Origin: an uncultured Streptococcus sp.
GTDB lineage: Bacteria > Bacillota > Bacilli > Lactobacillales > Streptococcaceae
Direction of reading: 5' to 3'
DNA: 8,688 nt
NCBI GenBank assembly: GCA_916048115.1
Contig: CAJZGQ010000049.1
Location: 1 to 8,688, forward strand
The translations under genes and the position numbers were made by a program. Below the pieces are notes generated by a model that made no database searches, was not told the DNA's origin, and saw nothing but the letters and a program-made list of their open reading frames with translations. This document shows positions 1 to 6,395 of this stretch, piece after piece; the first letter of the stretch is position 1; each line of letters opens with the position of its first letter.

Positions 1-716
1 TTCAATTTGACAATATAGTAGCTAGCAGAATAGTTTTGACCTGCTGAAACTGTGATGACATCTGAAATTCCATTTTCATCCAACTTAAAGGCAGCTTCTT
101 TGACTTGAGATGGAATATCTGCTGTTCCTGAATCGAACTTGACTTCGCCACCTTTGTCTTTTGTAGCCGTATCTGTCGAATTGTCTTTGGCGATTTGGGC
201 AAAGTCTGCACCTTCAGCTTTAGCAGCTTCCAACACTTCTTTTGCTTTATCTTCAGAATCCAACTTAATAATTTGTGCTGTTACTTCTGGTGTGTAAGAT
301 TCAAAAGCCGCCTTGTAGTCTGACTCTTTGATATCTTTCTTAGCAGCTTGATTAACTGCATATTCCAACAACATATTGCTACGGATTTGTTTCTTCGCTG
401 TTTCTTCCGTCAATCCTTGTTGCGCCAAGTAAGCATCGAATTGGTTCCCCAATTGTTTCTTTTGTTTAGACAATTCTTTATCGACTTCTTTATCAGAAAC
501 TTTTGATCCATATTCTTTTTCAAAGACTTTATTGATGGTCATTTGGAAAAGAACTTGTTGAGCTCCTTGGTTTGTTTTGATTTCATCATAGAAATCAGAA
601 ACTGTAATCGTGTCCCCTTTCATGGTCACGACGTCTTTGTTTGTGCCATTGGCACATGCTGCTAGCGTTACGACTGATAGCAAGGTCACAGCACCTGCTA
701 CAAGTTTTTTCTTCAT
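1..716 (-). CDS. prsA: PrsA-like foldase lipoprotein, 3' end cut by the window edge
   Basis: Extracytoplasmic lipoprotein that helps exported proteins fold outside the membrane. The visible part is 238 codons; the streptococcal protein is usually a little over 310 residues, so the C-terminal part is missing because the window ends, not because the gene is broken. Residues 1-20 form a lipoprotein signal (MKKK, a hydrophobic stretch, then the lipobox Leu18-Ala-Ala-Cys21), so Cys21 should be lipidated. Residues about 30-140 are the helical chaperone region, and residues about 142-238 are the parvulin-type domain with the GGE turn at 189-191. The two histidines conserved in active parvulins appear to be replaced (Gln148 and Tyr234), so a chaperone role without proline isomerase activity is likely, by comparison with other streptococcal and lactococcal homologues. 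The ATG at 716 has a GGAG ribosome site 10 bases upstream. It follows the methyltransferase gene after a 72-base gap that holds its own promoter. Confidence 0.95.
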   Translation of the reverse strand, partial: MKKKLVAGAVTLLSVVTLAACANGTNKDVVTMKGDTITVSDFYDEIKTNQGAQQVLFQMTINKVFEKEYGSKVSDKEVDKELSKQKKQLGNQFDAYLAQQGLTEETAKKQIRSNMLLEYAVNQAAKKDIKESDYKAAFESYTPEVTAQIIKLDSEDKAKEVLEAAKAEGADFAQIAKDNSTDTATKDKGGEVKFDSGTADIPSQVKEAAFKLDENGISDVITVSAGQNYSASYYIVKL

Positions 717-751
717 GAAAATTATTCTCCGTTCCTTTTTAAACTTCTTCT

Positions 752-760
752 ATTTTACCA
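752..760 (-). promoter_or_regulatory. Extended -10 promoter for prsA
   Basis: Read on the minus strand the site is TGGTAAAAT: a TGn extension followed by the -10 hexamer TAAAAT. No good -35 hexamer is visible 16-18 bases upstream, which is common for extended -10 promoters. The predicted start lies about 7 bases downstream, giving a leader of about 29 bases with the GGAG ribosome site inside it. It would let prsA be transcribed independently of the genes upstream. Confidence 0.6.
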
Positions 761-788
761 CAAATTAGAGAGAATACCTTAAATTTAC

Positions 789-1508
789 CTAAAAAGAGCT
801 AGGATCTGGTAAGGTTAACGTCTCTGCATTTTTACGAATCATCAAAATACCATCTCCAAGTGGCACCAAACTAGCGGTCAAATCTGGATGATTGAGAGTC
901 GCATTAAAGAGATTTTGAAGCCCCCGGTAAATGGTTCGTTGCCCACGACGCACTTCCATGATGTCTTTGGCAACATCTCCCCCTTGGAAAATATCATCCA
1001 GTACCACAATTCCTCCAACTTCTAAGAGTTCGAGGATCCGGGGCAAAAAGACAATGTATTTAGACTTGGCTGAGTCCATAAAGACAAAGTCATAGGTCTC
1101 TGTTAAATCCTGTAAGACATCTACAGCATCTCCTTCAAGCAAGGTGATTTGCTTTCTCTGATCGTATTTAGCCAGATTTTCCTTAGCAAAACCAATCATT
1201 TCTTCATTCCGATCAATAGTGGTAATTTGTGCATTGGGAGCATGTTCAGCCATTAAGAGAGCTGAAAAACCAATTGCTGTCCCAATTTCAAGGATTTTCT
1301 TTGGTTGTAAAGCTTGCAAGAGTAGTCTAAAGTATGCTACCGTTTCATGCGGGATGATGGGAATATTTTCCTTGCGGGCGAATGCTTCTAATTCCTTCAG
1401 GGCACCAGCTACCGGCTTTTGACGGGTCCGCATAAAGTCAACGATCTCGTCTTTAACGACTGGCCGACGCATATTGTGGTTGGCATTTTTACTATAAGAC
1501 TCTACCAT
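789..1508 (-). CDS. trmR: Class I SAM-dependent O-methyltransferase, probable tRNA 5-hydroxyuridine methyltransferase (TrmR/YrrM family)
   Basis: A 239-residue cytosolic methyltransferase. The SAM-binding motif I is LEIGTAIGFSA at residues 73-83, followed by the acidic ribose-binding position in TTIDRN (Asp99), GDAVD at 126-130, the MDSAKSK block with Asp145, and an Asp171-Asp172 pair where this family binds a divalent metal. The end of the protein (HPDLTASLVPLGDG, 207-220) closely resembles what I recall of Bacillus subtilis YrrM/TrmR, which methylates 5-hydroxyuridine at tRNA wobble position 34 to make 5-methoxyuridine. The substrate is therefore inferred from family resemblance; older annotations call it only an O-methyltransferase of the caffeoyl-CoA type. 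The ATG lies one base after the pepF stop codon, so translation is probably coupled; only a weak AGGA sits 10 bases upstream. A later ATG at codon 13 has no ribosome site and was not chosen. Confidence 0.85.
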   Translation of the reverse strand: MVESYSKNANHNMRRPVVKDEIVDFMRTRQKPVAGALKELEAFARKENIPIIPHETVAYFRLLLQALQPKKILEIGTAIGFSALLMAEHAPNAQITTIDRNEEMIGFAKENLAKYDQRKQITLLEGDAVDVLQDLTETYDFVFMDSAKSKYIVFLPRILELLEVGGIVVLDDIFQGGDVAKDIMEVRRGQRTIYRGLQNLFNATLNHPDLTASLVPLGDGILMIRKNAETLTLPDPSSF

Positions 1509-1509
1509 T

Positions 1510-3312
1510 TTATGCGAGTCCTAATTTTTCTACTAGGGCTTCAAATTCATTCAAACGACGTTCAAAGACCGCAAAGGCTGCGTCCAAATAGTCTTCTTTT
1601 TCCATATCCACACCTGCTTTGCGGATAACATTGAGTGGATAATCAGAGTTTCCAGCCTTCAAGTAGTCGATATATTTGTCACGATCTTCTTGGGTTCCAT
1701 GAACGATTTTTTCAGCTAGAGCTGAAGCTGCTGCAAAACCAGTTGAATATTGGAAAACGTAGTAGTTATAGTAGAAGTGAGGAATACGTGCCCATTCATA
1801 TTGGATTTCAGGGTTGTCTTCTTTTGAAAGACCGTAGTATTTCTCATTGAGTTCTGCATAGAGGTTGTTCAAGAATTCACTAGTCAAAACAGTACCTTCT
1901 TGGTCTGATTTATGGATAGCATGCTCAAATTCGGCAAACTGTGTTTGACGGAAGACGGTTCCACGGAAGCCATCCAAGAAGTGATTCAAAATAGCAAAAC
2001 GAGTTGCATCGTCTTCTACTTCTTCTAGGAGACGTTCTGTCAAGATATTTTCATTGGTTGTAGAGGCAATTTCAGCAAGGAAAATAGAGTAGTCTCCATA
2101 AACATACGGCTGGGTTTCACGGGTATAGCTAGAATGCATACTATGACCAGTTTCATGCACCAAGGTGAAGAGATTATCCAATGTATCTTGCCAGTTCAAC
2201 AACATGAAGGCATTGGTATCATAAGAACCACCTGAATAGGCTCCTGAGCGTTTTCCTTGGTTGACATGCACGTCGATCCACCGTTCACTAAAGGAACGTT
2301 TCACACGAGAAAGATAGTCCTCACCCAAAACAGCCAAGACTTCTTCTGCTTTGGCCAATGATTCTTCATAAGTAAACTTGTAGTCTGTATCGGATAATGG
2401 CGTATACATATCGTACATCTTCAAGTCTGAGATTCCTAGAATTTTTGAGCGCAATTGCACATAACGTTGCAAGAGTGGCAAGTGTTTGTTCACAGCTGCT
2501 ACCAAGCTATCATAAACACTTTCTGGTACAAAGTTATCAGAAAGGGCTGCTTCACGGGCAGATGAGAATTTGCGAACTTTGGCATTGAAGTTGTGAACTT
2601 TTACATTGGTTTGCAAGGTTTTTGCATAGGTATGTTGGTACTGTTCATAGACCTTGTAGAGACCTTCATAAGCTTCTTTACGAACGGCACGATCTTTTGA
2701 CTCTACCAAAGAAATATAGTTTCCATGTGTTAATTGAACTTCTTCACCCTTGTCATCATGCACAGTTGGAAAAACAATATCTGCATTGTCCAAGATTTCA
2801 AAAGTTTCTCCACCAGCCGCAAAGATCTCACCAGCTCCTGCAAGTAATTCTTCTTCTTTTTGGGACAAGACATGTTCTTTTTTCTCTAGCAAACGATCAA
2901 AATAATGACCATATTGTTCCAAGGCTGGAACCTCACTCACAAAAGCTTTGTACTGCTCATCCGTAATAGCCATGAATTCAGGCTCATAGAAGGCAAAGGT
3001 TTCACCCAACAAGCTATAAAGCGACATCCCTTTTGATTGGTACTCTTGGTATTTAGCCACTCGTGTGTCTTGGTCATTTTTCATATGAGCATAGACGTAG
3101 ACCTTTTCTAAACGACGGCTCAATTCCAAATATGCATTGGTTGTCTCCAAAAGCGTTTGCGCTGAATCCAACAAATGGCCAGCATAGTGGCTAGCTGCTT
3201 TAATATCTGAAGCTAAGCTAGCTGCTGCTTCTTCCCAAGCTTGATCTGTCGCAAAAATTGTCGACAAATCCCATTGGTATTTTTCATCAATTTCATTACG
3301 TTGTTTTACCAT
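1510..3312 (-). CDS. pepF: Oligoendopeptidase F, M3 family zinc peptidase
   Basis: A cytosolic zinc peptidase of 600 residues, the full normal length for PepF, which cuts short peptides of roughly 7-17 residues. The zinc site is complete: His386-Glu387-Thr-Gly-His390 (HETGH, the HExxH motif) with the third ligand Glu414 in the LAEIAST block, 24 residues after the second histidine as in lactococcal PepF. The N-terminal part (about 1-200) is the helical M3 lobe, and the His/Tyr-rich segment HFYYNYYVF (512-520) fits the conserved substrate-binding region near the C-terminus. There is no signal peptide. The ATG at 3312 has GGAGG 10 bases upstream. It lies 72 bases downstream of coiA with its own extended -10 promoter between them, and one base before the methyltransferase gene. 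Expected roles are peptide recycling and breakdown of imported or signal peptides. Confidence 0.97.
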   Translation of the reverse strand: MVKQRNEIDEKYQWDLSTIFATDQAWEEAAASLASDIKAASHYAGHLLDSAQTLLETTNAYLELSRRLEKVYVYAHMKNDQDTRVAKYQEYQSKGMSLYSLLGETFAFYEPEFMAITDEQYKAFVSEVPALEQYGHYFDRLLEKKEHVLSQKEEELLAGAGEIFAAGGETFEILDNADIVFPTVHDDKGEEVQLTHGNYISLVESKDRAVRKEAYEGLYKVYEQYQHTYAKTLQTNVKVHNFNAKVRKFSSAREAALSDNFVPESVYDSLVAAVNKHLPLLQRYVQLRSKILGISDLKMYDMYTPLSDTDYKFTYEESLAKAEEVLAVLGEDYLSRVKRSFSERWIDVHVNQGKRSGAYSGGSYDTNAFMLLNWQDTLDNLFTLVHETGHSMHSSYTRETQPYVYGDYSIFLAEIASTTNENILTERLLEEVEDDATRFAILNHFLDGFRGTVFRQTQFAEFEHAIHKSDQEGTVLTSEFLNNLYAELNEKYYGLSKEDNPEIQYEWARIPHFYYNYYVFQYSTGFAAASALAEKIVHGTQEDRDKYIDYLKAGNSDYPLNVIRKAGVDMEKEDYLDAAFAVFERRLNEFEALVEKLGLA

Positions 3313-3336
3313 TTCGATTAATCCTCCAATGGTACT

Positions 3337-3345
3337 ATTTTAGCA
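3337..3345 (-). promoter_or_regulatory. Extended -10 promoter for pepF
   Basis: On the minus strand the site reads TGCTAAAAT, a TGn extension plus the hexamer TAAAAT, in the 72-base gap between coiA and pepF. There is no recognisable -35. The predicted start is about 7 bases downstream, just before the GGAGG ribosome site of pepF. It would give pepF and the methyltransferase a basal, competence-independent transcript. Confidence 0.55.
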
Positions 3346-3384
3346 TAAAAATGAACATTTCGGGAGGATTTCTATCTTAGAAAG

Positions 3385-4335
3385 TTAGCTTTTCTGCTGA
3401 GCATAAAAACGTGGGGGATAAAGGACCTGAACAGGTTGGATCCCTTGCGACTGATAATAGGTCATAAACTGCTGGTAGTAATCTTCTACATCCTCTTCAA
3501 TTTGAAGCAAGTTCTGTGAAAGGATCGGACGACAAAGAGGATAAAAGAAATCCAGCCCCAGTTCCATCAGATGGTGTCCCTGCAAATAGAGTTCTTCCTG
3601 AAGCTTCAGCCACTTTGGGTGACGATAAAAGAGCTGCTGCTGTATAAACGTTAAAAATGTCCGATCGAGCTCGACTTCCATTTGCTGCATGGGTTGCGAA
3701 AGATAAGGGATCCGTAAGACTTCTAGTAAGGACCTTTGGCCAAAAGGGAAAATTTCTGTTTGATAATGCAATCGCCCTCGTAAATCCTCATGGATGAGGT
3801 ATTTCAAACGTAGCTCTTTCTTTGAAAGATCCAATTCCCAAAGATGGAACCCGCGATTCTGACTAAAATAAAGAAAGCCAGCCTGCAGCTTGGTTAGTCT
3901 GTTCTTGACCCATAATTTTTTACCAAGTAACCAATAGACCTGGTAACCATGGGATCGATAAGCATCGCTTCTCTCCTTCAAGCGTTCTAAAGATAGGGAA
4001 CTGCACTGCACTTCCAAAGCTAAATTCTTGTCTACTACCAAAAGATCGGCAATTTGTTGAAAAGCTGCTAAATAACTTTCGACTTCTGTATTAGACTCCT
4101 TGGAGGCCCAGTTATAAAGACAAGCTTTCAATTCCAGGTGTTCCAAACTCTCAGCTTCGTGATGATAGGGACAATGCTGTAATTCTACATGAGCAAAATG
4201 AGCCCGTAGAACCGAGCCATTTTTTAGACGCACTGGACTATGACAAGCTAAGCAATAGAAGGGACCTTCTGTCACAGCTGGGATCTCTTCCATACAGTTC
4301 CACCGCTTTTGATTCTTATCCATGGCAATAAACAT
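3385..4335 (-). CDS. coiA: Competence protein CoiA
   Basis: Late competence protein needed for efficient transformation in streptococci; it acts in the cytosol after DNA uptake, at the recombination stage, and its precise biochemical job is not settled. This copy has 316 residues, the normal size. The N-terminal zinc-finger-like region has Cys28-x-x-Cys31 and His46-x-x-His49. It is followed by a nuclease-like core of the PD-(D/E)xK type: Asp97 in QQIADLLV, then Glu108-Val-Gln110 in LALEVQ, and the typical ERSDAYRSHGYQVYWLLG block at 121-138. The region LYFSQNRGFHLWELDL (155-170) and the C-terminal LYPPRFY (305-311) also match the pneumococcal protein. The ATG at 4335 has AGGAGG 7 bases upstream and a ComX-type box 22 bases upstream, which fits a short leader. 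A strong terminator just upstream isolates it from the lipoprotein gene. No terminator follows it, so competence transcripts may continue into pepF. Confidence 0.95.
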   Translation of the reverse strand: MFIAMDKNQKRWNCMEEIPAVTEGPFYCLACHSPVRLKNGSVLRAHFAHVELQHCPYHHEAESLEHLELKACLYNWASKESNTEVESYLAAFQQIADLLVVDKNLALEVQCSSLSLERLKERSDAYRSHGYQVYWLLGKKLWVKNRLTKLQAGFLYFSQNRGFHLWELDLSKKELRLKYLIHEDLRGRLHYQTEIFPFGQRSLLEVLRIPYLSQPMQQMEVELDRTFLTFIQQQLFYRHPKWLKLQEELYLQGHHLMELGLDFFYPLCRPILSQNLLQIEEDVEDYYQQFMTYYQSQGIQPVQVLYPPRFYAQQKS

Positions 4336-4357
4336 AGCCCCACCTCCTCATCTATAT

Positions 4358-4365
4358 CATTCGAA
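4358..4365 (-). promoter_or_regulatory. Probable ComX (SigX) cin-box for coiA
   Basis: The minus strand reads TTCGAATG, matching 6 of 8 positions of the streptococcal consensus TACGAATA and keeping the CGAAT core. It is preceded by a run of eight Ts, as these promoters usually are, and lies 22 bases upstream of the coiA start codon, so the start site falls just before the AGGAGG ribosome site. The gene identity makes this much more likely than the motif alone would. The final G instead of A is a departure from consensus. Confidence 0.7.
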
Positions 4366-4401
4366 AAAAAATAAGAAAAAGGTTGGAAATTCCAACCTTT
4401 T
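4364..4401 (-). terminator. Intrinsic terminator of the lipoprotein gene
   Basis: An inverted repeat with 12-base arms (4377-4388 and 4390-4401, arm core AAGGTTGGAA/TTCCAACCTT) lies 8 bases after the stop codon of the lipoprotein gene. In practice the hairpin would open to a loop of about 5 bases. On the minus strand it is followed by a U-rich stretch, TTTTTCTTATTTTTTTT, ending in the ComX box of coiA. This is a strong rho-independent terminator. Confidence 0.9.
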
Positions 4402-4408
4402 CTTCCTT

Positions 4409-4984
4409 TTATTCTTCAGAATCTGAATCATCACTGTTATCATCTGCAACAGGAGATTTACTCAATTCTTTCTGCATATCTTTCATTTCTTTACGAGTAC
4501 TTTCCAACTCTTCTCGAGCATCTTTCAAGCTTTCGATCAGAGCTTCACGGTCTTCTTTAGGAACAACAGTGCTATCTGAACCGATGCTTTCCAATCCTTC
4601 ATTAAAGATATCTTTTTGGTTTTCCAATCCTTGCTTCAAGGCACTAATCGTTGCATCGTATTGCTCTTTTGCAGAACCCGTCACAGAAGCACCTGCTTCT
4701 TCAGTAATAGATACAGATTGATCCATTAATTTTGCAAACAACTTTTTGAAGTCTCCAACTGTTTTTGCTTTACTGATTTCAGCATCTGTTAAGAGACTAG
4801 AAGATGAGGTATCTTCTGAATCTGTTGAAGTATCCTTACTTTTTGAAGTGTTGGCAGATTTGCTCGTCACTTTAGTAGTTGATTGACTATTTGAAGTTTC
4901 CTTCTTTGTTTCTTGCTTATTTGAACAAGCAGCTAGGGAAACAATCGTCAAAAGAGCAGCTGTCGATAAGATCATTTTTTTCAT
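4409..4984 (-). CDS. Lipoprotein of unknown function
   Basis: A 191-residue surface lipoprotein; I do not recognise its function. Residues 1-19 are a lipoprotein signal with the lipobox Leu17-Ala-Ala-Cys20, so the mature protein should start at lipidated Cys20. Residues about 21-65 are a low-complexity spacer rich in Ser, Thr, Lys and Asp (the usual flexible linker that carries a domain away from the membrane). Residues about 66-175 are predicted helical: DAEISKAKTVGDFKKLFAKL, then a central block, then a highly charged Glu/Lys/Arg heptad-like region (REALIESLKDAREELESTRK) that could form a coiled coil. The tail is acidic (DDNSDDSDSEE). There is no solute-binding or enzymatic motif. The ATG has AAGGAG 8 bases upstream, a near-consensus promoter in front and a terminator behind, so it is probably a single-gene unit. 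Small streptococcal lipoproteins of similar layout exist, but I cannot name a family. Confidence 0.9.
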   Translation of the reverse strand: MKKMILSTAALLTIVSLAACSNKQETKKETSNSQSTTKVTSKSANTSKSKDTSTDSEDTSSSSLLTDAEISKAKTVGDFKKLFAKLMDQSVSITEEAGASVTGSAKEQYDATISALKQGLENQKDIFNEGLESIGSDSTVVPKEDREALIESLKDAREELESTRKEMKDMQKELSKSPVADDNSDDSDSEE

Positions 4985-5015
4985 AAAATGGTCTCCTTTA
5001 TTTTTATTTTACCTC

Positions 5016-5044
5016 ATTCTATCATCGAATACTTTGATTGTCAA
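5016..5044 (-). promoter_or_regulatory. Strong sigma-A promoter for the lipoprotein gene
   Basis: On the minus strand: -35 TTGACA (5039-5044, perfect), a 17-base spacer, and -10 TAGAAT (5016-5021) with a TG one base upstream of the -10, so it is also extended. It is the best promoter in the window. The start site falls near 5009, leaving a leader of about 25 bases that carries AAGGAG. Confidence 0.88.
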
Positions 5045-5070
5045 ATTAATCACTAGTTCATGATAATAGC

Positions 5071-5115
5071 AAAAAGATTGGACAGAACACGATGAAATCA
5101 GTGTTTCTGTCCAAT
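5071..5115 (-). terminator. Intrinsic terminator of the MFS transporter gene
   Basis: Long hairpin 36 bases after the transporter stop codon. The arms are 5077-5090 and 5101-5115 (ATTGGACAGAACAC against GTGTTTCTGTCCAAT), 14 base pairs with one bulged base and a 10-base loop that may pair further. On the minus strand it is followed by CTTTTTGC. The plus-strand side lacks a T run, so it acts in the direction of the transporter. Confidence 0.85.
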
Positions 5116-5151
5116 TCCTCTGTAGCTAGTCGTACAATTCTAGCAAATAAA

Positions 5152-6324
5152 TTATTCTACATTGCCACCAAAAAGGCTGTGAGATCTTCCTTGGGGCATT
5201 TTTAAGGCAAAGGTCATTACAAAAACGATTCCTACTACTCCTGCTAAAAAGAGACTCATAAGTTGATAGCCGCCGTATTCAATAAAGTTTGCAGCCAGTG
5301 GTTGTAATAGAATCGTACCTAGGTAGCGCGCCCCCTGTACAATAGCCATGGCAAGAACCAAGTCTTTCCCCTTCACCTGTTGGGCAATAAACCGTAAGGA
5401 AACCATAACCAAAACCATGCCTGTCGTATGCTTGGCTAAGAGTGTCAGGAGCACTTTTAAGAAGACAGGACTTGGAAGAGCATAGACGGCATATTGAGCG
5501 AAAATAATCCCGATTGGAAGTGCGATCAAAACCCGTAAAGGCCAGTGGTCCATGAATCGATCGGAGAAAAAGATCAAAGGAGCTTCTACTACAACTGAGA
5601 TAGCCACAACTGTAGAGGCAATATGAACCGGTAGACCACTATCCATCAGCAACTCAGGAATATAGGTGTGACCGATATTACCAACCCCTGAAGCCAAGCC
5701 AATCAGAATAATAAAGAAGAGATATGGACCGTTGTGAAGAAGAGGCCAAATAGAAACGGGCTCTTTTTCCTTTTCTATAACTGTCTCTTTTTTCTTCATT
5801 CGAACGGCACTCAGACAGAAAATACTTAGGACAATCGTGATTAAGACCGTATAATAGACTGCTTGGGGACTAAACTGATGATAGACCCAGCCGGCTATTT
5901 GTACTCCAACTGAGTAGCCAATCGTTCCCCAAACGCGAATCTTCCCAAAAGCGTATGGACTTTGCGTTGCAAAAACTTCCATCATGGGAGCTGTTCCATT
6001 CAAACAGACTAGAACGATTCCATAAAAAGCTGTCAGCCAAAAGAGATTGGGAGCCCAAAGAAAACCTAAGACTCCACCTATGATAATGCTCAGACTGAGG
6101 GTTGTCATTTTTACGATCCCAAATCGTTCATTGATATACCCAAAGAAGGGTTGGGCTACCATGGATAAGAAAAAGGCAACAGATACCAAGGTCGATACTT
6201 GGGTGGCACTATAGTGTTTCCCCATCAAATAGACAGAAATTAAGGTCGTAAAGAGGGAGGTAGACATAAAATAAAAACTATAGAGTAGCATATAAGCTGC
6301 ATAAGAATTACGGAATTTTTTCAT
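5152..6324 (-). CDS. MFS transporter, MFS_1-like / oligosaccharide-nucleoside symporter-like, substrate unknown
   Basis: A 390-residue integral membrane protein with about twelve hydrophobic helices, six on each side of a charged central loop (RMKKKETVIEKEKEPV, 175-190), which is the standard major facilitator layout. The loop between helices 2 and 3 has the motif A-like sequence GYINERFGIVK (62-72). Helix 5 starts with RVWGTIGYSVG (130-140), the Arg-x-x-Gly-x-x-Gly block typical of the LacY / nucleoside symporter / phenylpropionate permease-like branch, so proton-coupled uptake of a small solute is plausible; the substrate cannot be read from the sequence. The ATG has AAAGGA 5 bases upstream. 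It follows the PBP4-like gene after 71 bases containing a modest hairpin but no convincing promoter, so part of its transcription probably comes from read-through. A strong terminator follows it. Confidence 0.88.
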   Translation of the reverse strand: MKKFRNSYAAYMLLYSFYFMSTSLFTTLISVYLMGKHYSATQVSTLVSVAFFLSMVAQPFFGYINERFGIVKMTTLSLSIIIGGVLGFLWAPNLFWLTAFYGIVLVCLNGTAPMMEVFATQSPYAFGKIRVWGTIGYSVGVQIAGWVYHQFSPQAVYYTVLITIVLSIFCLSAVRMKKKETVIEKEKEPVSIWPLLHNGPYLFFIILIGLASGVGNIGHTYIPELLMDSGLPVHIASTVVAISVVVEAPLIFFSDRFMDHWPLRVLIALPIGIIFAQYAVYALPSPVFLKVLLTLLAKHTTGMVLVMVSLRFIAQQVKGKDLVLAMAIVQGARYLGTILLQPLAANFIEYGGYQLMSLFLAGVVGIVFVMTFALKMPQGRSHSLFGGNVE

Positions 6325-6362
6325 TTACATCCTTTCTAAAAATATCGGAATGGAACAATGAC

Positions 6363-6391
6363 AAAACCCAACCGATAATCAGTTAGGTTTT
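6363..6391 (-). terminator. Modest hairpin terminator or attenuator between the PBP gene and the transporter gene
   Basis: Inverted repeat AAAACCCAAC (6363-6372) and GTTAGGTTTT (6382-6391) with a 9-base loop and one G-U pair, starting 4 bases after the PBP stop codon. On the minus strand its only T run is the four bases at the end of the stem, followed by GTCATTG, so termination is probably partial and the transporter may be co-transcribed. Confidence 0.6.
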
Positions 6392-6395
6392 ATTC

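Noticed and set aside
2..211. Second minus-strand frame of 69 codons inside prsA
   Set aside because: It is out of frame with prsA, whose frame is open without a break from 716 to the window edge.
1219..1850. Three plus-strand open frames of about 67-71 codons opposite the methyltransferase and pepF genes
   Set aside because: They are antisense to well-supported genes, have no ribosome sites or recognisable products, and follow from the codon pattern of the opposite strand.
2397..2966. Two plus-strand open frames inside pepF
   Set aside because: Antisense shadows of a full-length, motif-complete peptidase gene.
3369..3383. Small hairpin TTTCTA-AGA-TAGAAA right after the coiA stop codon
   Set aside because: Only six A/T-rich pairs and no U-tract follows, so it is unlikely to terminate coiA transcripts.
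4383..4721. A serine-rich 112-codon plus-strand frame opposite the lipoprotein gene
   Set aside because: It begins in the terminator hairpin; its serine richness mirrors the Glu/Lys/Asp codons of the real gene. The minus frame has a promoter, ribosome site and lipobox.
5024..5031. Plus-strand ATCGAATA resembling a ComX box
   Set aside because: It matches only 6 of 8 positions, points away from any gene, and lies inside the spacer of the lipoprotein promoter.
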